Part shown: positions 1 through 12,300 of the stretch, piece by piece
How the letters are laid out: the number at the start of each line of letters is the position of its first letter
How positions within the stretch are numbered: the first letter of the stretch is position 1
Assembly: GCA_947311845.1 (NCBI GenBank)
Contig: CAMZMU010000062.1
Location: 51,333,365 to 51,397,364, forward strand
Reading direction: 5' to 3'
DNA: 64,000 nt
DNA from: Poa pratensis
Lineage: Eukaryota; Streptophyta; Magnoliopsida; Poales; Poaceae
Translations under genes and position numbers: made by a program
The notes under the pieces: generated by a model
Seen by the model: the letters and a program-made list of their open reading frames with translations, nothing else
What the model was told of the DNA's origin: nothing
The model's database searches: none

Positions 1-3000
1 CAGCAGTTGTATAATGATGAAAGTTCTCTGGAACGCCAACAGGATTGCAATGTGGAACAGCAAAATTTCCTCTTTGCAGAAGCAGTAGAAAGGAAGAATG
101 ACATGAGTGCACAGCAGACTCATAATGAAGATGGATCAGCAGTCAGTGAAGCTAATCCAGACTACCAGGTATGCATTCATTACTGTAGTTTGTGGCTACA
201 TAAATTTTATGGTTGAGTACACAGTTTCGGATTGCAGTTGAAACAGGAGATAACTTGCTAGGATTTTCCTCAATAATAAAAACAGTTATGCATACTAAGT
301 CCATTTTTCCCTACATGTTCACATGGCCGCCCTTACCGTGACAGCTTGTGAAGTAGACATTACCTGGAAAGTCCATTTTGAAAGGAAAAAAACCTGGACA
401 GCCCCCCCCCCCCCCCCCCCCCCCCCCCTTTTTTGCATATCTAGGCAGTCCATTACTCCATTTCACACATTTTGGCTAGCAAAAATGATGTTGGCAGGGT
501 GCTTCTGTACTGCTACTGATGTTTGTCTTTATTTATGCTACTAATCATAAACTTTGTGTCTTACATATATAAATTCTAGATCTACAGAGAAGATATATTT
601 GGACAAGGTTTTCAGAAAACTTTCTTAGTGTCAAATGCTGGCTAGGAATTGTGCTACATGTGCATGTGCCTTATCAAGATTTAATCCTTCTAACCATACC
701 AGATGCATTGATCATATTTATGTTTGGTTTTGCGATCATACAATGAGATCAAATCCATCACACAGATAATTGTACAATTTGCTCATATATTTGTAAACCA
801 GTAGAAGCTGCTTCATGTTCTGTATCATCTATCGAGATATTAACAGAATATTACATGCAACTTAGCATCTGCAGTAAGTTTAGATACCAGAAATTCTATA
901 TGTATATATGTTATGGCGCTGTCCATACTTTTCCTGTCAATGTTCATCTTTCCTGGTTATAGATAACAAGGTTGATAATATGCGTTTCGTTTTTCCAATA
1001 CCCTGTAGTCAAAGCTCGATGATGTGTTACATCTTGTTGAAGACAAGTCAAATAAGGTCTTGGCGTTATTTTCAAATTTTGAGGAGGCTCAAGAAACCAT
1101 GAAAGAGGCTGACCTTATACTCTCGGCTCTGTTGAAGGCCAATGAGGAGTTAAAGCTTGAAAAAGATAGTTGCAGCGAAGCAGTGGAACTTTTATTGGCT
1201 GAGAAAACTTCTCTGATTGACGAGTTGCAGCAGCTTGAAGCGTCAAGTTCTTGTACAGCACAGAGAAACAACAAATTACATCAGCAGATGAATGAATCTA
1301 TCAAGGAGATGATGAACATTGCGACTCTAATGAAGGGTTCTTTTCACCAAATACAAAAGGTTACTACGGTGGAATTATATGGGCTTTGCTCAGAAATTAT
1401 TAATTTTGGGCAGGAATTGAAGAGATGGATAAGTGATTCAAGGTCTTATCTGGTAAACGTTGTGTCAACTCTAGAAGAAAAGGCCAATTCTGCAGCTCAG
1501 CAGGTGCATCTCCTTGATGCAAATGCTTATACATGCATGTGTCAACGAGTTGGCTCACGTTCATGTGAGGTGGATGACAGCAATGCTGCTTTTCTTCATG
1601 AAACTCAGGCAATGCCGGAGAATTCTAGACAACAAACTGATATGAATCAGGAAGGATTTAAGAATGAACCTTCGCTTAGCAGCAGCATTCACGACATTAG
1701 GAATATTGAGAAGAACACCTTGAAGCATCAGCAAATATGCTTACAGAGTGGTAATACTCAGGCTGGTTACGGTACAGAATACGCATCACTAAGAAGAGAC
1801 TTTGACAGGAAAAGTGATATTGCAGAAGGATTGTCTTTTGACCTTAAATTACTGCAAGAGTCTACCTCATATGCGAAGGACATGAAAGATAAAGCTGATG
1901 AAGTATCAAGTGCCCTTAGAAAGGTTCAAAGAGAACTCGAAATAAAAACTTCCGAGACAGAAGAAATGCTGGTAAAACAAAAGGAACTAGTGGAAGAACT
2001 GGCTGAAAATGGTGCTGCGCTCATTATCTTAAGATCAGAGTTAGAGCTGTCTCGAGACTCATCATCTGTCCTGTGGAATGAGAATAATGATCTGAGAGTA
2101 ATGTTGGAGGATGAAACTGGGAAGACCAGTGAAATCAAAGCACTGTTGGAAGACAAAGCTAAGGTCATAGAGGGTTGGAGAGCGACATCATATTGCTTAA
2201 TTCTTCTGAAGAGGGACAACTAAGGTCAGATGTTGAAAAACTAAGTAACAACGTTGAAGTATTATGTAATCAAAATGGAAAGCTAAAAGCAGAGATACTT
2301 AAGTTACATGACAAGCTTGAGATGGCAATGGCTTTAGCTGAGGAGAATGAAGCTGCCGCTGTTGAAGCTCGGCAAGTAAGTGTTGTATTACTAGTGCTAT
2401 TTGCTTTCTGTACAATTTAGACAAAGATTCACTTGTCCTTCTTTTGCAGACTGCGGAGATAAGTAAAATTCATGCAGAAGAGAAAGATGAGGAGGTTATG
2501 ATTCTTGAACATTCTGTTGAGGAACTTGAATCTACAATAAATGTTCTTGAGAAGGAGGTAAGCTGTTCATTTCTCTAATTTATTGTGCTCACTGTTTGAT
2601 AATTGATTCTTCGAGATGTCGCATATCTACTGCAATGGTTTCTAGAAAGGTTATGGAATGACCACAGTGTCCACAGCATATCAGGATTCAGTAATATTAG
2701 ATGGCCCAAAAATTTCATTTGCAATGATCTAAACTGAGCTTTTTTGTGTGTATCTTGTAAGGATTGGTGCAAAATTCCACTGATTTGGTGAATAATTAGG
2801 CTTTGATGCAAATTACGTATTTCGTCAATGTATCCTTTTTTTAAAGGTATGCAACCTTAAAGAGGAAGTAAAGAGCTATCAAGCACACAAACAATCCGAA
2901 GCTGAATTTGTAGCAATTGAAGAGATGCTTTCGGTGGAAAATGCCTTCAAATGTGATGGCAATGAAGAATTGTGTCCGGGGAGATGCCAGCTAGAAAAGT

Positions 3001-5220
3001 GAGAATTTTCTTCCTCTGATTTTTCTTAAAGAACCCTATCAGATTTAATTGTATAATCATTTAGTCGATTGCATTCAATGGTAGGAGACTGCGAGCTGAG
3101 ATCATTGCACATCAAGATGCTAGAAGGAAGATTAAACGTAAAGATGACGAGGTATAGGCAGGAATAATTATACATAATCCATCGAGTTCTATGTTTCCAA
3201 ATAATCTTCTAATAACTTAGTCTCATGTATTAATTTAGTCTTCTACAACCATTTTCATATTCATAGATAAGGCAATACAAGGAGCATATAGCAGAGTTGG
3301 TCCTACATTCAGAAGCACAATCATTGCTGTTTCAGGAGAAGGTACAGCACCTTCAGCTATTATATATGGCTAATATAGTTATACAACTACCCAACACCAA
3401 TACGATTCTAATGATTCTTCCTGTACAGTATCGGGAAATGGAGCACATGGTTTCTGAACAGAAGTTTGTTGCACATGAATCTAGTTCTGAGACTGTCCAT
3501 ACAAAAGTTGAAAAGCCTTCGGTGCGAATAAGATCTGGTTCACCTTTCCGGTGCATATCTAGCCTTGTTCAACAAATGAACTCTGAGAAGGACCAGGAAA
3601 TCTCTTTGGCGCGCCAGCGAATTGAAGAACTTGAAGCATTGCTTAGCAACAAACAGAAAGAAGTAATATTTTTGGCTTGTCTTTTCATCATAATTTAGGC
3701 AAATTAATTGGCAATGGTCATTCACAATCTTAATGTTCTAATATGGTTATTGAGGTTGTTGGACTTGGTGAAATAACTGGTTCTGTTAATTACAGAATAT
3801 TCTGTCACACTGCTATGTATGTCCTTAGATCCCAACATGGTCCACTACACTGTAAGACATGCCCTGGCTAGTTTCTTGAACTCATGGTAAATGTCATGAT
3901 AACAAGCATGTACTTTGGATGCAATATGTAAAGTGAATTTTTATATCACTTCATTTCCATATTCCTCTAGGAAATACTAAAAAAGCAGCCATGTTTTATG
4001 TTCTCATTTCTAATTTAAAGCATATGAATTCAATACCAGTATGGAATGAAGTACCTGAAAGATGATACTCATATTTTCTCCTCTGTTCGTAGATATGCTT
4101 GCTGACATCAAGACTGGCAGCTGTGGATAGCATGACACACGATGTTATAAGGGAATTGCTTAGCGTCAAATTAGACATGACAAAATATGCTGTAAGTTGC
4201 AGCGGTACCTCCTTGGGGAGCATCATGGCTCATTGCCTACGTGTATAAACTTACATGAGATTATTCTTTTCCTTCAAATGTCCAGAATTTGCTCGACCAA
4301 GAAGATGTGCACAAGTTGTTAGTGGCATCTCAGCAAGAAATTGAACAGTCAAAGGCGAAGGTAGGTCACAGCTAGCAATCACATTTCTTCTTAGTGTTCC
4401 ATTATGTAGCACGATGAAATTTCTTATTTTCGTCTGTATTATCAATCAAGGATGCGGAGCTCGACGTTCTCAAAGAACGATTCGGTCATCTCATTCAGGA
4501 AAGAGACAGGTGAGTCTCTAACTCACTAAACCTTTTGTGCTCTTATATTCAGTTGCAACTGAAAGTGCACCAAACACATTACCTAATGTTGGATACTTTC
4601 TCGGTTGCAACTGCTTAATGTAAAAAACACACTCTAAGTGCTCCACAAATTGCCTGATATCGGATACTTTCTCTGCTTCAGCTTGCTGGATGACATGGAC
4701 CAAAGAAAGGCTGACTTGCTGGAGACCCAACTGCTGGTTGAACAGCTTGAGCAGCGGGAGCAAATGCTCGAAGCCCAGAACGAAATGTTACAGGTTCAGA
4801 TAATTCTTTCAAACTGCTGTATCCAACCTACCCGGTTACACCCATGATGCTAGACTGAACTCTCTTGTTCATGTAGATGGAGAAAGACAACCTCCAGCAG
4901 AAGATCATGGAGATGGACGAGACCATCGAACTGCTAGAAGGTTCTAATCAAGTCAGAGCAGACACAACTCTCAGAATGGTGAACACCCTTGCTTTCGAAC
5001 ACTGCCAAACCCTCCAGCACTTGCGATTTCCTCTTCTGACAGCCAAATTTAATCTCTTATTTTCCTACAGGGAGATAGCCAGCGCTCGGCCAGCAGCGAC
5101 TTCAGCAGGAGGCTGGCTCAGTCGGACATGCTCCTCTCCCAGTCCCACGGGAGACATGAAAGCTCCCGTAACCACGCGGCGGCCGGGAGCTCCAGGACGC
5201 GTCACGGCAGACACCAGTGA
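1..5220 (+). CDS. Kinesin-12 family (phragmoplast-orienting type) C-terminal part, 5' end outside window
   Basis: The last 13 exons encode about 922 residues of almost continuous coiled coil with no motor domain, which would lie upstream of the window. Exons by GT-AG and frame continuity: 1-168, 1009-2375, 2450-2557, 2847-2998, 3085-3151, 3267-3341, 3429-3662, 4093-4191, 4286-4360, 4451-4509, 4682-4793, 4877-4978, 5071-5220 (TGA). The stretch SGSPFRCISSLVQQMN in the seventh exon listed and RLAAVDSMTHDVIRELL in the eighth match the conserved tail of plant kinesin-12/POK proteins. Known role of the family: plus-end microtubule motors at the preprophase band and phragmoplast that guide cell-plate placement. 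Oddity: in exon 2 the frame shifts near 2171-2174, where one base (probably a G in the GGG run) seems missing; the frame then reads on perfectly to the next splice site. Only one frame break in 2.8 kb of coding sequence suggests a sequencing error. Family assignment is firm; the exact paralogue is not. Confidence 0.88.
402..428. repeat. Poly-C tract in kinesin intron
   Basis: An uninterrupted run of 27 C lies in the 840-bp first intron seen here. Runs of this length are unstable and hard to sequence, so the true length is uncertain. Confidence 0.95.
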
Positions 5221-6342
5221 CGGACGGTACATACATCGGCGGATCAGAATCAGATCAGACACTGCTTGTGTTTGTAGATGAGCGGCGGCGCCTCTCTGGC
5301 TGTACGTGCAGTAAGAAGCTGTTTGGTCAGAATGGCGACGGCTGCTATGCAATTTTTTCTTCAAGGTGTACGGGGTTTGTGCAACTGTAAATTTGGGACG
5401 TGCGATGCCTGCCGTGGTTTCTGTATATTTTGCCCTGTTTGTTCTCGAAACAGGTTTTCGCCCCTGTTTGTTCACCTGCCACGTGAACGCGCTTTGGCTT
5501 TCCCCGTAGATCCAACCCGATTTATCCTGCCCAGCACATAGTCTGGGGAAGAGATTTGTGGAAGCTAGAGTTCAATGTGTATGTTCAAGATTACATTTGT
5601 ATATTTTGAGTTATGAGATATGAAGGCACGGACAATCGTTTCACTGGTTTGCATATCTGGCGAGTTGGTGATAGCAGCACTATACAATCGTTTAATGGTA
5701 GGAGCTCCCAGTAGCTCAGGCTAGGGTAGCTTCCCCTATCTTGATTTTTGGCAAAAAAAAATTGGAACACATGTTTCTATGAATGACTTGAGTGGTCGTA
5801 CATTGAAAACAGACTTTGCCTGAGAAAGTTAAGATTGTTTAAGTGAACACTGCGCATTACAGAATTAGGGACTAGTCTTGTCTAATCCAGAAATCAGCTC
5901 TTTCTATTTGCTGCAATAGCTAATTCTCGAACCAAAAATGCCCAACTCTAACCTATGTCTTAGGTGGGGGTATTCAATGAGGACTTGAGTATTTTGGCCA
6001 GCTTACTGTGGAGATCGAAACCAACTCTAGATATGCTATGGATTGTAGTTTATGGTTCTATTTTGGCTTTCTATATTTTATTGGTTTTAAATTATAGTCG
6101 CATTAGTCCAGTCAGTGTCTTTAGTTAAGAATGTGAGTACATGTTTGCTCAATTAGAAAAATGATGCTTGAGCGCCCCTCTTGGAAGACGTTATTTGCGC
6201 GGAAAATGACATCGCAATCGTAATTATGGATGAAATAGTAACAAAATGGGGGAAAACTAAGCAAAGGAGGAACACACCAAGGCAACTTCTAAGTTGCTAT
6301 AAACTCTATTACACTGATTTTGACCAACGATTTAATGAGCTA
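5221..6342. other. Kinesin 3' UTR and plain intergenic DNA
   Basis: The first few hundred bases are presumably the kinesin 3' untranslated region. I see no canonical AATAAA that I would defend, and no convincing gene, transposon terminus or RNA in the rest. Confidence 0.5.
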
Positions 6343-7773
6343 CTCCCTCCAATCCTGAATGTAAGGTGTATAGTTTTCTGCATGAATATTAAGATGGACG
6401 CGGATTTCCTAACAAGGGTGATAGCTACGCACACACTTAGATCTGTTAGATATGTTTCTGTGATTCGTGTTGCCGTTTCCTTCCGTTCACATTCGTTTGC
6501 CGAGCACGCGACGAAAATTGTTGGAAAAAGGCATCATGCGGCCGTGCCCCACCACAACCCAGTCTATTCTCCCTCAAAAAAAAAAACCCAGCGTATTCCC
6601 GACCGTACGGCATTATCCACAAACTACTGTCGCCGGCCTCCGGCCGCTGCTGTCTCTCCATGGGGGCTGGATCTTCCGAGCAGATTTTGACGAGCCCGGC
6701 TGGTCGTCGTTCCTCCCGCCGGTGCGCTCAAGATGGAACCGTCCATGGCGGATTGGACGTGCTGGATGCCGCCTTTTTTCCTGCCATGATCCACTACCCT
6801 GGCGCACCACCCAGCATCTAGAAAATTCATGGTCGCGGCATGGAGATGGCATGGAGATGCGGAGCTGCCGCGACGGAAGGAGACGGAGCCGTGGCCCGCC
6901 GGATCTGGTGGAGATGACTGTTCCACAACGCGGGCCTTTCCGGGCCCAGGTCCTCCTTTTCGTGGCTTCCAGTGCAGAAAACATTGGCACGGCGCCGGCG
7001 ACCGGAGATGAGCACGGGGTCAAAGCTATGCACCGCCGGCGGCCCCTGGTTCCCGCGCCGCTGCCGAAGGGGAGGACCGGGGCCGGCGACGGGCACCTCG
7101 ACCGACGCCAAAAGGAGCACGCGGCGGCGGGGGCTCCGTTGACGTCCAGCAATAGCACGTGAACCGCGCGGGATCCCGGCACGGCGGCACCAGAGACGAT
7201 GGGCTTGCGCGCGAAATGTGATGGAGGGGGAGCGGACGCCGCTGGATCCGACGTGCTTCGTTCCGATTTCCGTGTCCCCGCGCCCGGTGAGATTCAGGCT
7301 GGCGGCGCGTTGGTCCCGGTGCTGGGAGGTCGTGGCCGGTAGGAGCGGCGGTGGGAAACGGGTGTGGTGAGAGACTGAGAGAAGAGTGTGGAGTGGTTTT
7401 TTTTTCGAGGGAGCGCGGGGGATGGGATTGCCTAACGGCGTTATCTTGATGTGCGGTGCAAAATGTCCTATAGGGCTGATGAATGGTTGGATGCCTATGT
7501 GTAGCTATCCTCCATGTTAGCCCATTATTTTCGATATTAAGATATGGGTATTTGGCAATTGGCATACGGTGGACTCATCTTGTTCTGTGGACTCATCTTC
7601 TTCTGGAAAAAATCGGGAGATATGAGTTCCTAATAGACACAAATTGAAAACAATACACCATATAAATTAGGATTCATTTTTAGATGGGTAAAATTGTCCA
7701 TAAATCACATTATACCTTGTATTTTGGATTTTTCTGAAAAAACTATACACCTTACATCAAGAAACGGAGGAAG
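6343..7773. mobile_element. 1.43-kb Stowaway-like element with GC-rich cargo
   Basis: The left end reads CTCCCTCC and the right end GGAGGAAG. Both are flanked by TA, the Stowaway/Mariner target duplication (6341-6342 and 7774-7775). Just inside both ends the segment ATGTAAGGTGTATAGTTTT is present in inverted orientation, giving terminal inverted repeats of about 40 bp with a few mismatches. Ordinary Stowaway MITEs are 80-350 bp, but this one is four times larger because of a GC-rich block at roughly 6490-7400. That block has open frames on both strands, none of which I recognise. It may be a captured promoter and first-exon fragment, or two unrelated MITE ends bracketing host DNA. Confidence 0.6.
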
Positions 7774-7775
7774 TA

Positions 7776-8873
7776 TCTTAGAGGTTCCTAATAACTTCTC
7801 CTGTCTTTATTCAACAGACTCATTATTAGGTTCAACATGAATAAGTTTGCTCGTCATACAGAGACTTATCATGGAAATTTCTCTAATTATGAGCATGAGC
7901 GTAGATAAGATAATGTTGAGCTATTAATCATCTATATGTGGAGAATTGAAGACTTTAGATATTGTCTTGATATTTCAAAGGCACATAATGTTTCCTATGG
8001 TTTATCGCCTCATTAAGCTAGTATTGCTTTTGCCGGTGGCGACAACAATAGTTGAAAGTGGTTTTGTCGGTGGTGAAGGTCATTAAGACCGAGTTGTGCA
8101 ATAAGATATCCACGGCGACTTCTTCATTACTTGATGATGTGGTACACCGAACGAGGGATATTCAAACGTCTTGGTTGATAAAATTACGGAAGATTTAAAG
8201 AAAATGAAGCTTTTTAATTTCCTAGGACTTCTTTTGGCCATTAAAGCTTGATTATTGGTATATTTTTAGCTTCTACTTATAATCAATAAAAGTTATGCTG
8301 GAATCATATATAATATTAATGTCTTGGTATTTTGGCCTTTACATTAATTCTTTAGATTTCGTCCTACTTGAGATGGGTTTTGTTCTCCGCCACTGATAAA
8401 TATATGGACAGTTCGTCCTAGCATGATTATTGGTGTATTTTTAGATTCTTTATTAAATCAACATATTAAAGTTTCAAAAAAATCAAAAAATCTTAAATGT
8501 TGATAATGACGTATTTTAGAAACGGAGGGAGTAAATTTTTTTGCTTCTTTTTTTGTTTCTCTATAATCTACTGGGAGTTATGAATGTGGTATTGCTCTGC
8601 AGTCCACTGGAGCAGATTTGGGTTCACCTTGAAAGGTGATGTCCGCAAGTTGACAAAAAAATTATAATCATAAGGAACATATATAATGTGTAAAAACATT
8701 TGTTTAAAGACAAAATGACATTAATTACACTTTTTTATTTCACATAACACGGTACAACGTAAGATATGCAAATGCTGCAAATGTGGATGATGTACGTCGT
8801 ATACTGCACGTCGGGGATATCTACCAGAAGGAGCGCTTCTCCTCCTTACCGAGAGAATTATAAATTTAGCATT
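7776..8873. other. Intergenic AT-rich DNA with one orphan Stowaway end
   Basis: No gene is visible. At 8521-8533 the sequence AACGGAGGGAGTA is a typical Stowaway right terminus, but no matching left terminus lies within a normal MITE length upstream. It is best read as a relic. Confidence 0.5.
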
Positions 8874-8901
8874 CCATTGTAACGCACGGGCATTCAACTA
8901 G
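8874..8901 (+). mobile_element. Relic Helitron 3' terminus
   Basis: TAACGCACGGGCATTCAACTAG followed by T is nearly identical to the end of the intact Helitron at 31468-31496. The left half of the hairpin stem is eroded. No TC-type 5' end could be placed upstream, so the body of this copy cannot be delimited. Confidence 0.6.
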
Positions 8902-9359
8902 TGTTGATAATGACATTTTCTATGGTGTTACAAAATTTGAACGCAAAATAGTTTGTATTCCCACCTACACAAAAATGACAATCCGAAGGTGTTTGAAATT
9001 TGCACTTTACATTACCTTTTAGATTTAGAAATTTGCCATTTTTAAATAGTCCCAAAAAACATAGTATTTTACATTAGTTTTTTCACATTGGTAAAAATCA
9101 TCATCGTCTACATCGAGTAATTTTTTTCAGATTTGTTTTAGACATAGAAGTGTCATTTTGTATTTTTCAAAAACGGGCTCCACGGTGCCCGTCCTCCAAA
9201 CCGACGCACTCCGCGTGGCAAGCCTATTCTTCCGCGCCTTGGGTCACTCTGAAACGGCCGGAGAGGCGAACACAAAATTCAAACTCTCGCTTCGGTCTGA
9301 CAACCTCGTCTTCCGCGCCCAGATTCCACAGTCCTCTCTCCTCTTCAAGGCGAAGCCCC

Positions 9360-12300
9360 ATGGCCATGGCGTCCCAGGAAGGTACAAACCCCAAACCCTG
9401 GCCGCACCGAACGCCCCAGCCAAGTCGCCAACCCCTTACTGACCCAATCGCTCTCTCTCCTTGCAGACGCTCGCGGCGACGACGCTTGGTCGGAGATCTT
9501 GGCCAGCGGTGGCGGCGGCGGCGGCGGGGCTCAAATCCGTGCGGTGTACGTGCGCTGCCGGGCGCAGGAGGCCTCGCGGCAGAGGAACGCGGATGCGTAA
9601 GTGCCGTGTTCGCGACCTTGGGGGATTTGGTCGGTCCTAGGGTTTCTCTGATCCCCACCGTGTTTTTGCTGCCGCTCAGGAGAGTCAGCTTGGCGGCTGG
9701 CGAGAACCGGCCGAGCTTCGCGCCCATCAGGAGGAACAGCTGGAACCGGTCGCTCTCCATCAGGTGCGTGGCGTGCGCGCGGAACTCCGTTTCTTTCAGT
9801 CTGTGGCATTTCAGCAATGTGTTTGGCGGTTGGCATGTGTTGGAAATTGGAATCGTTGCGCGGAATCTTCTTTTCCTTATTTTTCTTTTCGTTTTAATTC
9901 GTCCATGGTTGTTTTTCTTAATCAGTCAAAACAAGTAAATAAATTCAGCTGAATAATCTACCTTGTATGTACCGCAACCTTTTGTATCTTTCTGCGTAGC
10001 AACGAGACAACCCTGAACCTTATGTGAGGAGAGGCTGAGCTTATCAGGGAAGTTTCTGAAAGGCTGTTTTGTCCCTGGAGTTGCCCTACAAATGATTTAC
10101 AATGTGGTTAAGGTTTTTATTTTCCCTTTAGCAACCTGTCGCATAAATTTTTGATGTGCTTTAGTGTTGTTTGAATCCAAATGTGGATGTGTTTCTCTTC
10201 TCTCTTTTTTATTGTAGAGCTAGAAATTTGGTGGTTTTTTTGGTGTTCAATAAAAAATATTGCAATGTTAGCGAATCAGGTATCTTATAAAAAACTTTGA
10301 CCTATGGGCACTAGCACCCAGTGCACTTTCTTAAGAAGTGAGGCACCCTGGGGAGGATGGGCCTTGAGTGCGAGTGAGTGAGCATGCAGATGCGCGCTCT
10401 AGCGAACCAAGCATTGCTCGGTTCTCTGAATCAGGCATATTATAGTCTATATTTCAGGAACTGTCATTAATATCTCAAGTGTTCTTTTTGTCATTATGAA
10501 GTTGACAATTGTTAGATTGCTATGCTTCGTGGGCTCCCTCATAGCACTAGTTTTTACACTTTACAGCGGCTTTAGTATGTTTTTTGCCTTATCAAATTTA
10601 CCTTTCTTTTCCGTGAATGACTGATCTTTATCTTAGAGTTAAAGTTCTGAATCATGTTATTATGTATGTCATTACTTTGTACTTTGAAATTACCTTGATT
10701 TCTGATGTTTTAATTTTCAAGCTGTGTAACAAGTTTTAGGTCCCTCGATGTCATAGCTACTGTTTAACTCATGGATAAACGTACTTAAGTGGCACAACTA
10801 AGCTGGTTCAAACACTTATCTGAAACAATATCAATTTTAGCTACGTAGGCGGCATGCATTATCATGATTGGAAACTTTTGGTATAATTATTTGTATTTGT
10901 GTTTCGTTTCAGAAAATTATTGTTCATATTTTTTTTTACAGTTCATATGGTCTTTTAGACTGAAAATATGTTGTCTGTTCTTTTGAACTTAAGTTACGTT
11001 GGGCATTTCTGAAGGAACATGCAAGAGGAACTACATGTTCGGTTAATAGAGAAGAATTATTACCCAAATTTGAGCCTTGAACCCTTGTGGGATTGTGCAT
11101 CCACTCCTCTAGTCAACTGAACTGGGCTTACTGTTACACTTTTGTCTGCATCAAACAAATTGGAAAATAGTAATCTATTTGTCACCTGGCATGATGTATG
11201 TCACCTGTAATTCGCAATAGATTACATGAGGTTGGACAATTTTGTTTCCTCAGCTTGTACTTCGTGTGCATTATCTTCTTTGTTTCCTTGTCAAAGATTT
11301 TCACATTAATTACTGAAAGTTAGTACTATGGATCTCTAACAGTTTTTCTGTTAAATTATTTTGGTGAAACTTGATAGAGGGCGGGAAAGTATATTTTTTG
11401 CTCCTGGCACAAATATCCAGCCTCAACAGAAACCCTGCGGAGCACTCAAACGGCCACCAAAACCATGTAACAGAGTGGTATGGCTAACATTTTTCAGGTG
11501 CATTTTCTGACAAAGATAAAGTTGTTTGCCTTTTAAGCTTGCTTTTCTCTATTACAGAAAAAAAATCTTGGGGGGCCACCCGACTTGAGGAAAGAAAAAG
11601 CTTATTTTGAAGAAGTAGATGCTTATGAGTTGATGGAAGAGAGTCCTTCGCCCAAGAACTTTGGCACTTGGACTAGAGGAATAGAGCAGAATATCATCGT
11701 GCATGATCTGTCTGCAATATTGGAGAGGTGGAAAATCTCCAAGATTGCAAGATATGCAACATCCAGTCCCTTGTTTGATATTATGGAGACCCCACTCGTA
11801 CCATCAGTCCTCAGTAACTGCAGTACTGATAATTATTCCGGCAAGATTTTTAAAACCCCTGAAAAGGATAGAGAGTCAGGGATGCACCCTACAAGAAGGA
11901 CAATCAACAATTTAAAGAACATTTCAGGCGAAACCAGCATTGACGAATCCTTTGGTGAACTTACAATTCAGGAGGAACCCACCCGCACCAGCATTCCACC
12001 ATTAAGTGGTGAAGCTCTGACTGCCTTTGCACAACTTCTCATGGTTTGCGGGCAATCTGTACCAGCTACTTTAGCAGAAGTTCTTTCTACTTACTGGTAC
12101 GTGTTTCAACTGTCCACGTAATTTTTTTGTCTACTCTGTTTTATTGTGCAGTTCGAAGAATCATAACATGTTAAAAATGAGTTAAGTGGAAAAACAAAAC
12201 CGCAGTTTTTTATTTACCTACAATGTTGCTTTTATTTATCACTTGACAAAGATTTCTGCGCAAACAGTAAGTTAAGCAGCATAGTAAAGCTTGGTGAAGG

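Noticed and set aside
2161..2223. Tiny intron in kinesin exon 2 to explain the frame change
   Set aside because: The only GT-AG pair (GTCATAG) is 7 bases, far below any plant intron; a one-base loss is simpler.
6613..7182. 189-codon minus-strand ORF as a gene
   Set aside because: GC-rich DNA opens frames on both strands here; no domain, splice pattern or start context supports it.
9150..9938. 262-codon ORF spanning the haspin 5' region
   Set aside because: It reads through haspin introns 1 and 2 in a frame other than that of the spliced protein.
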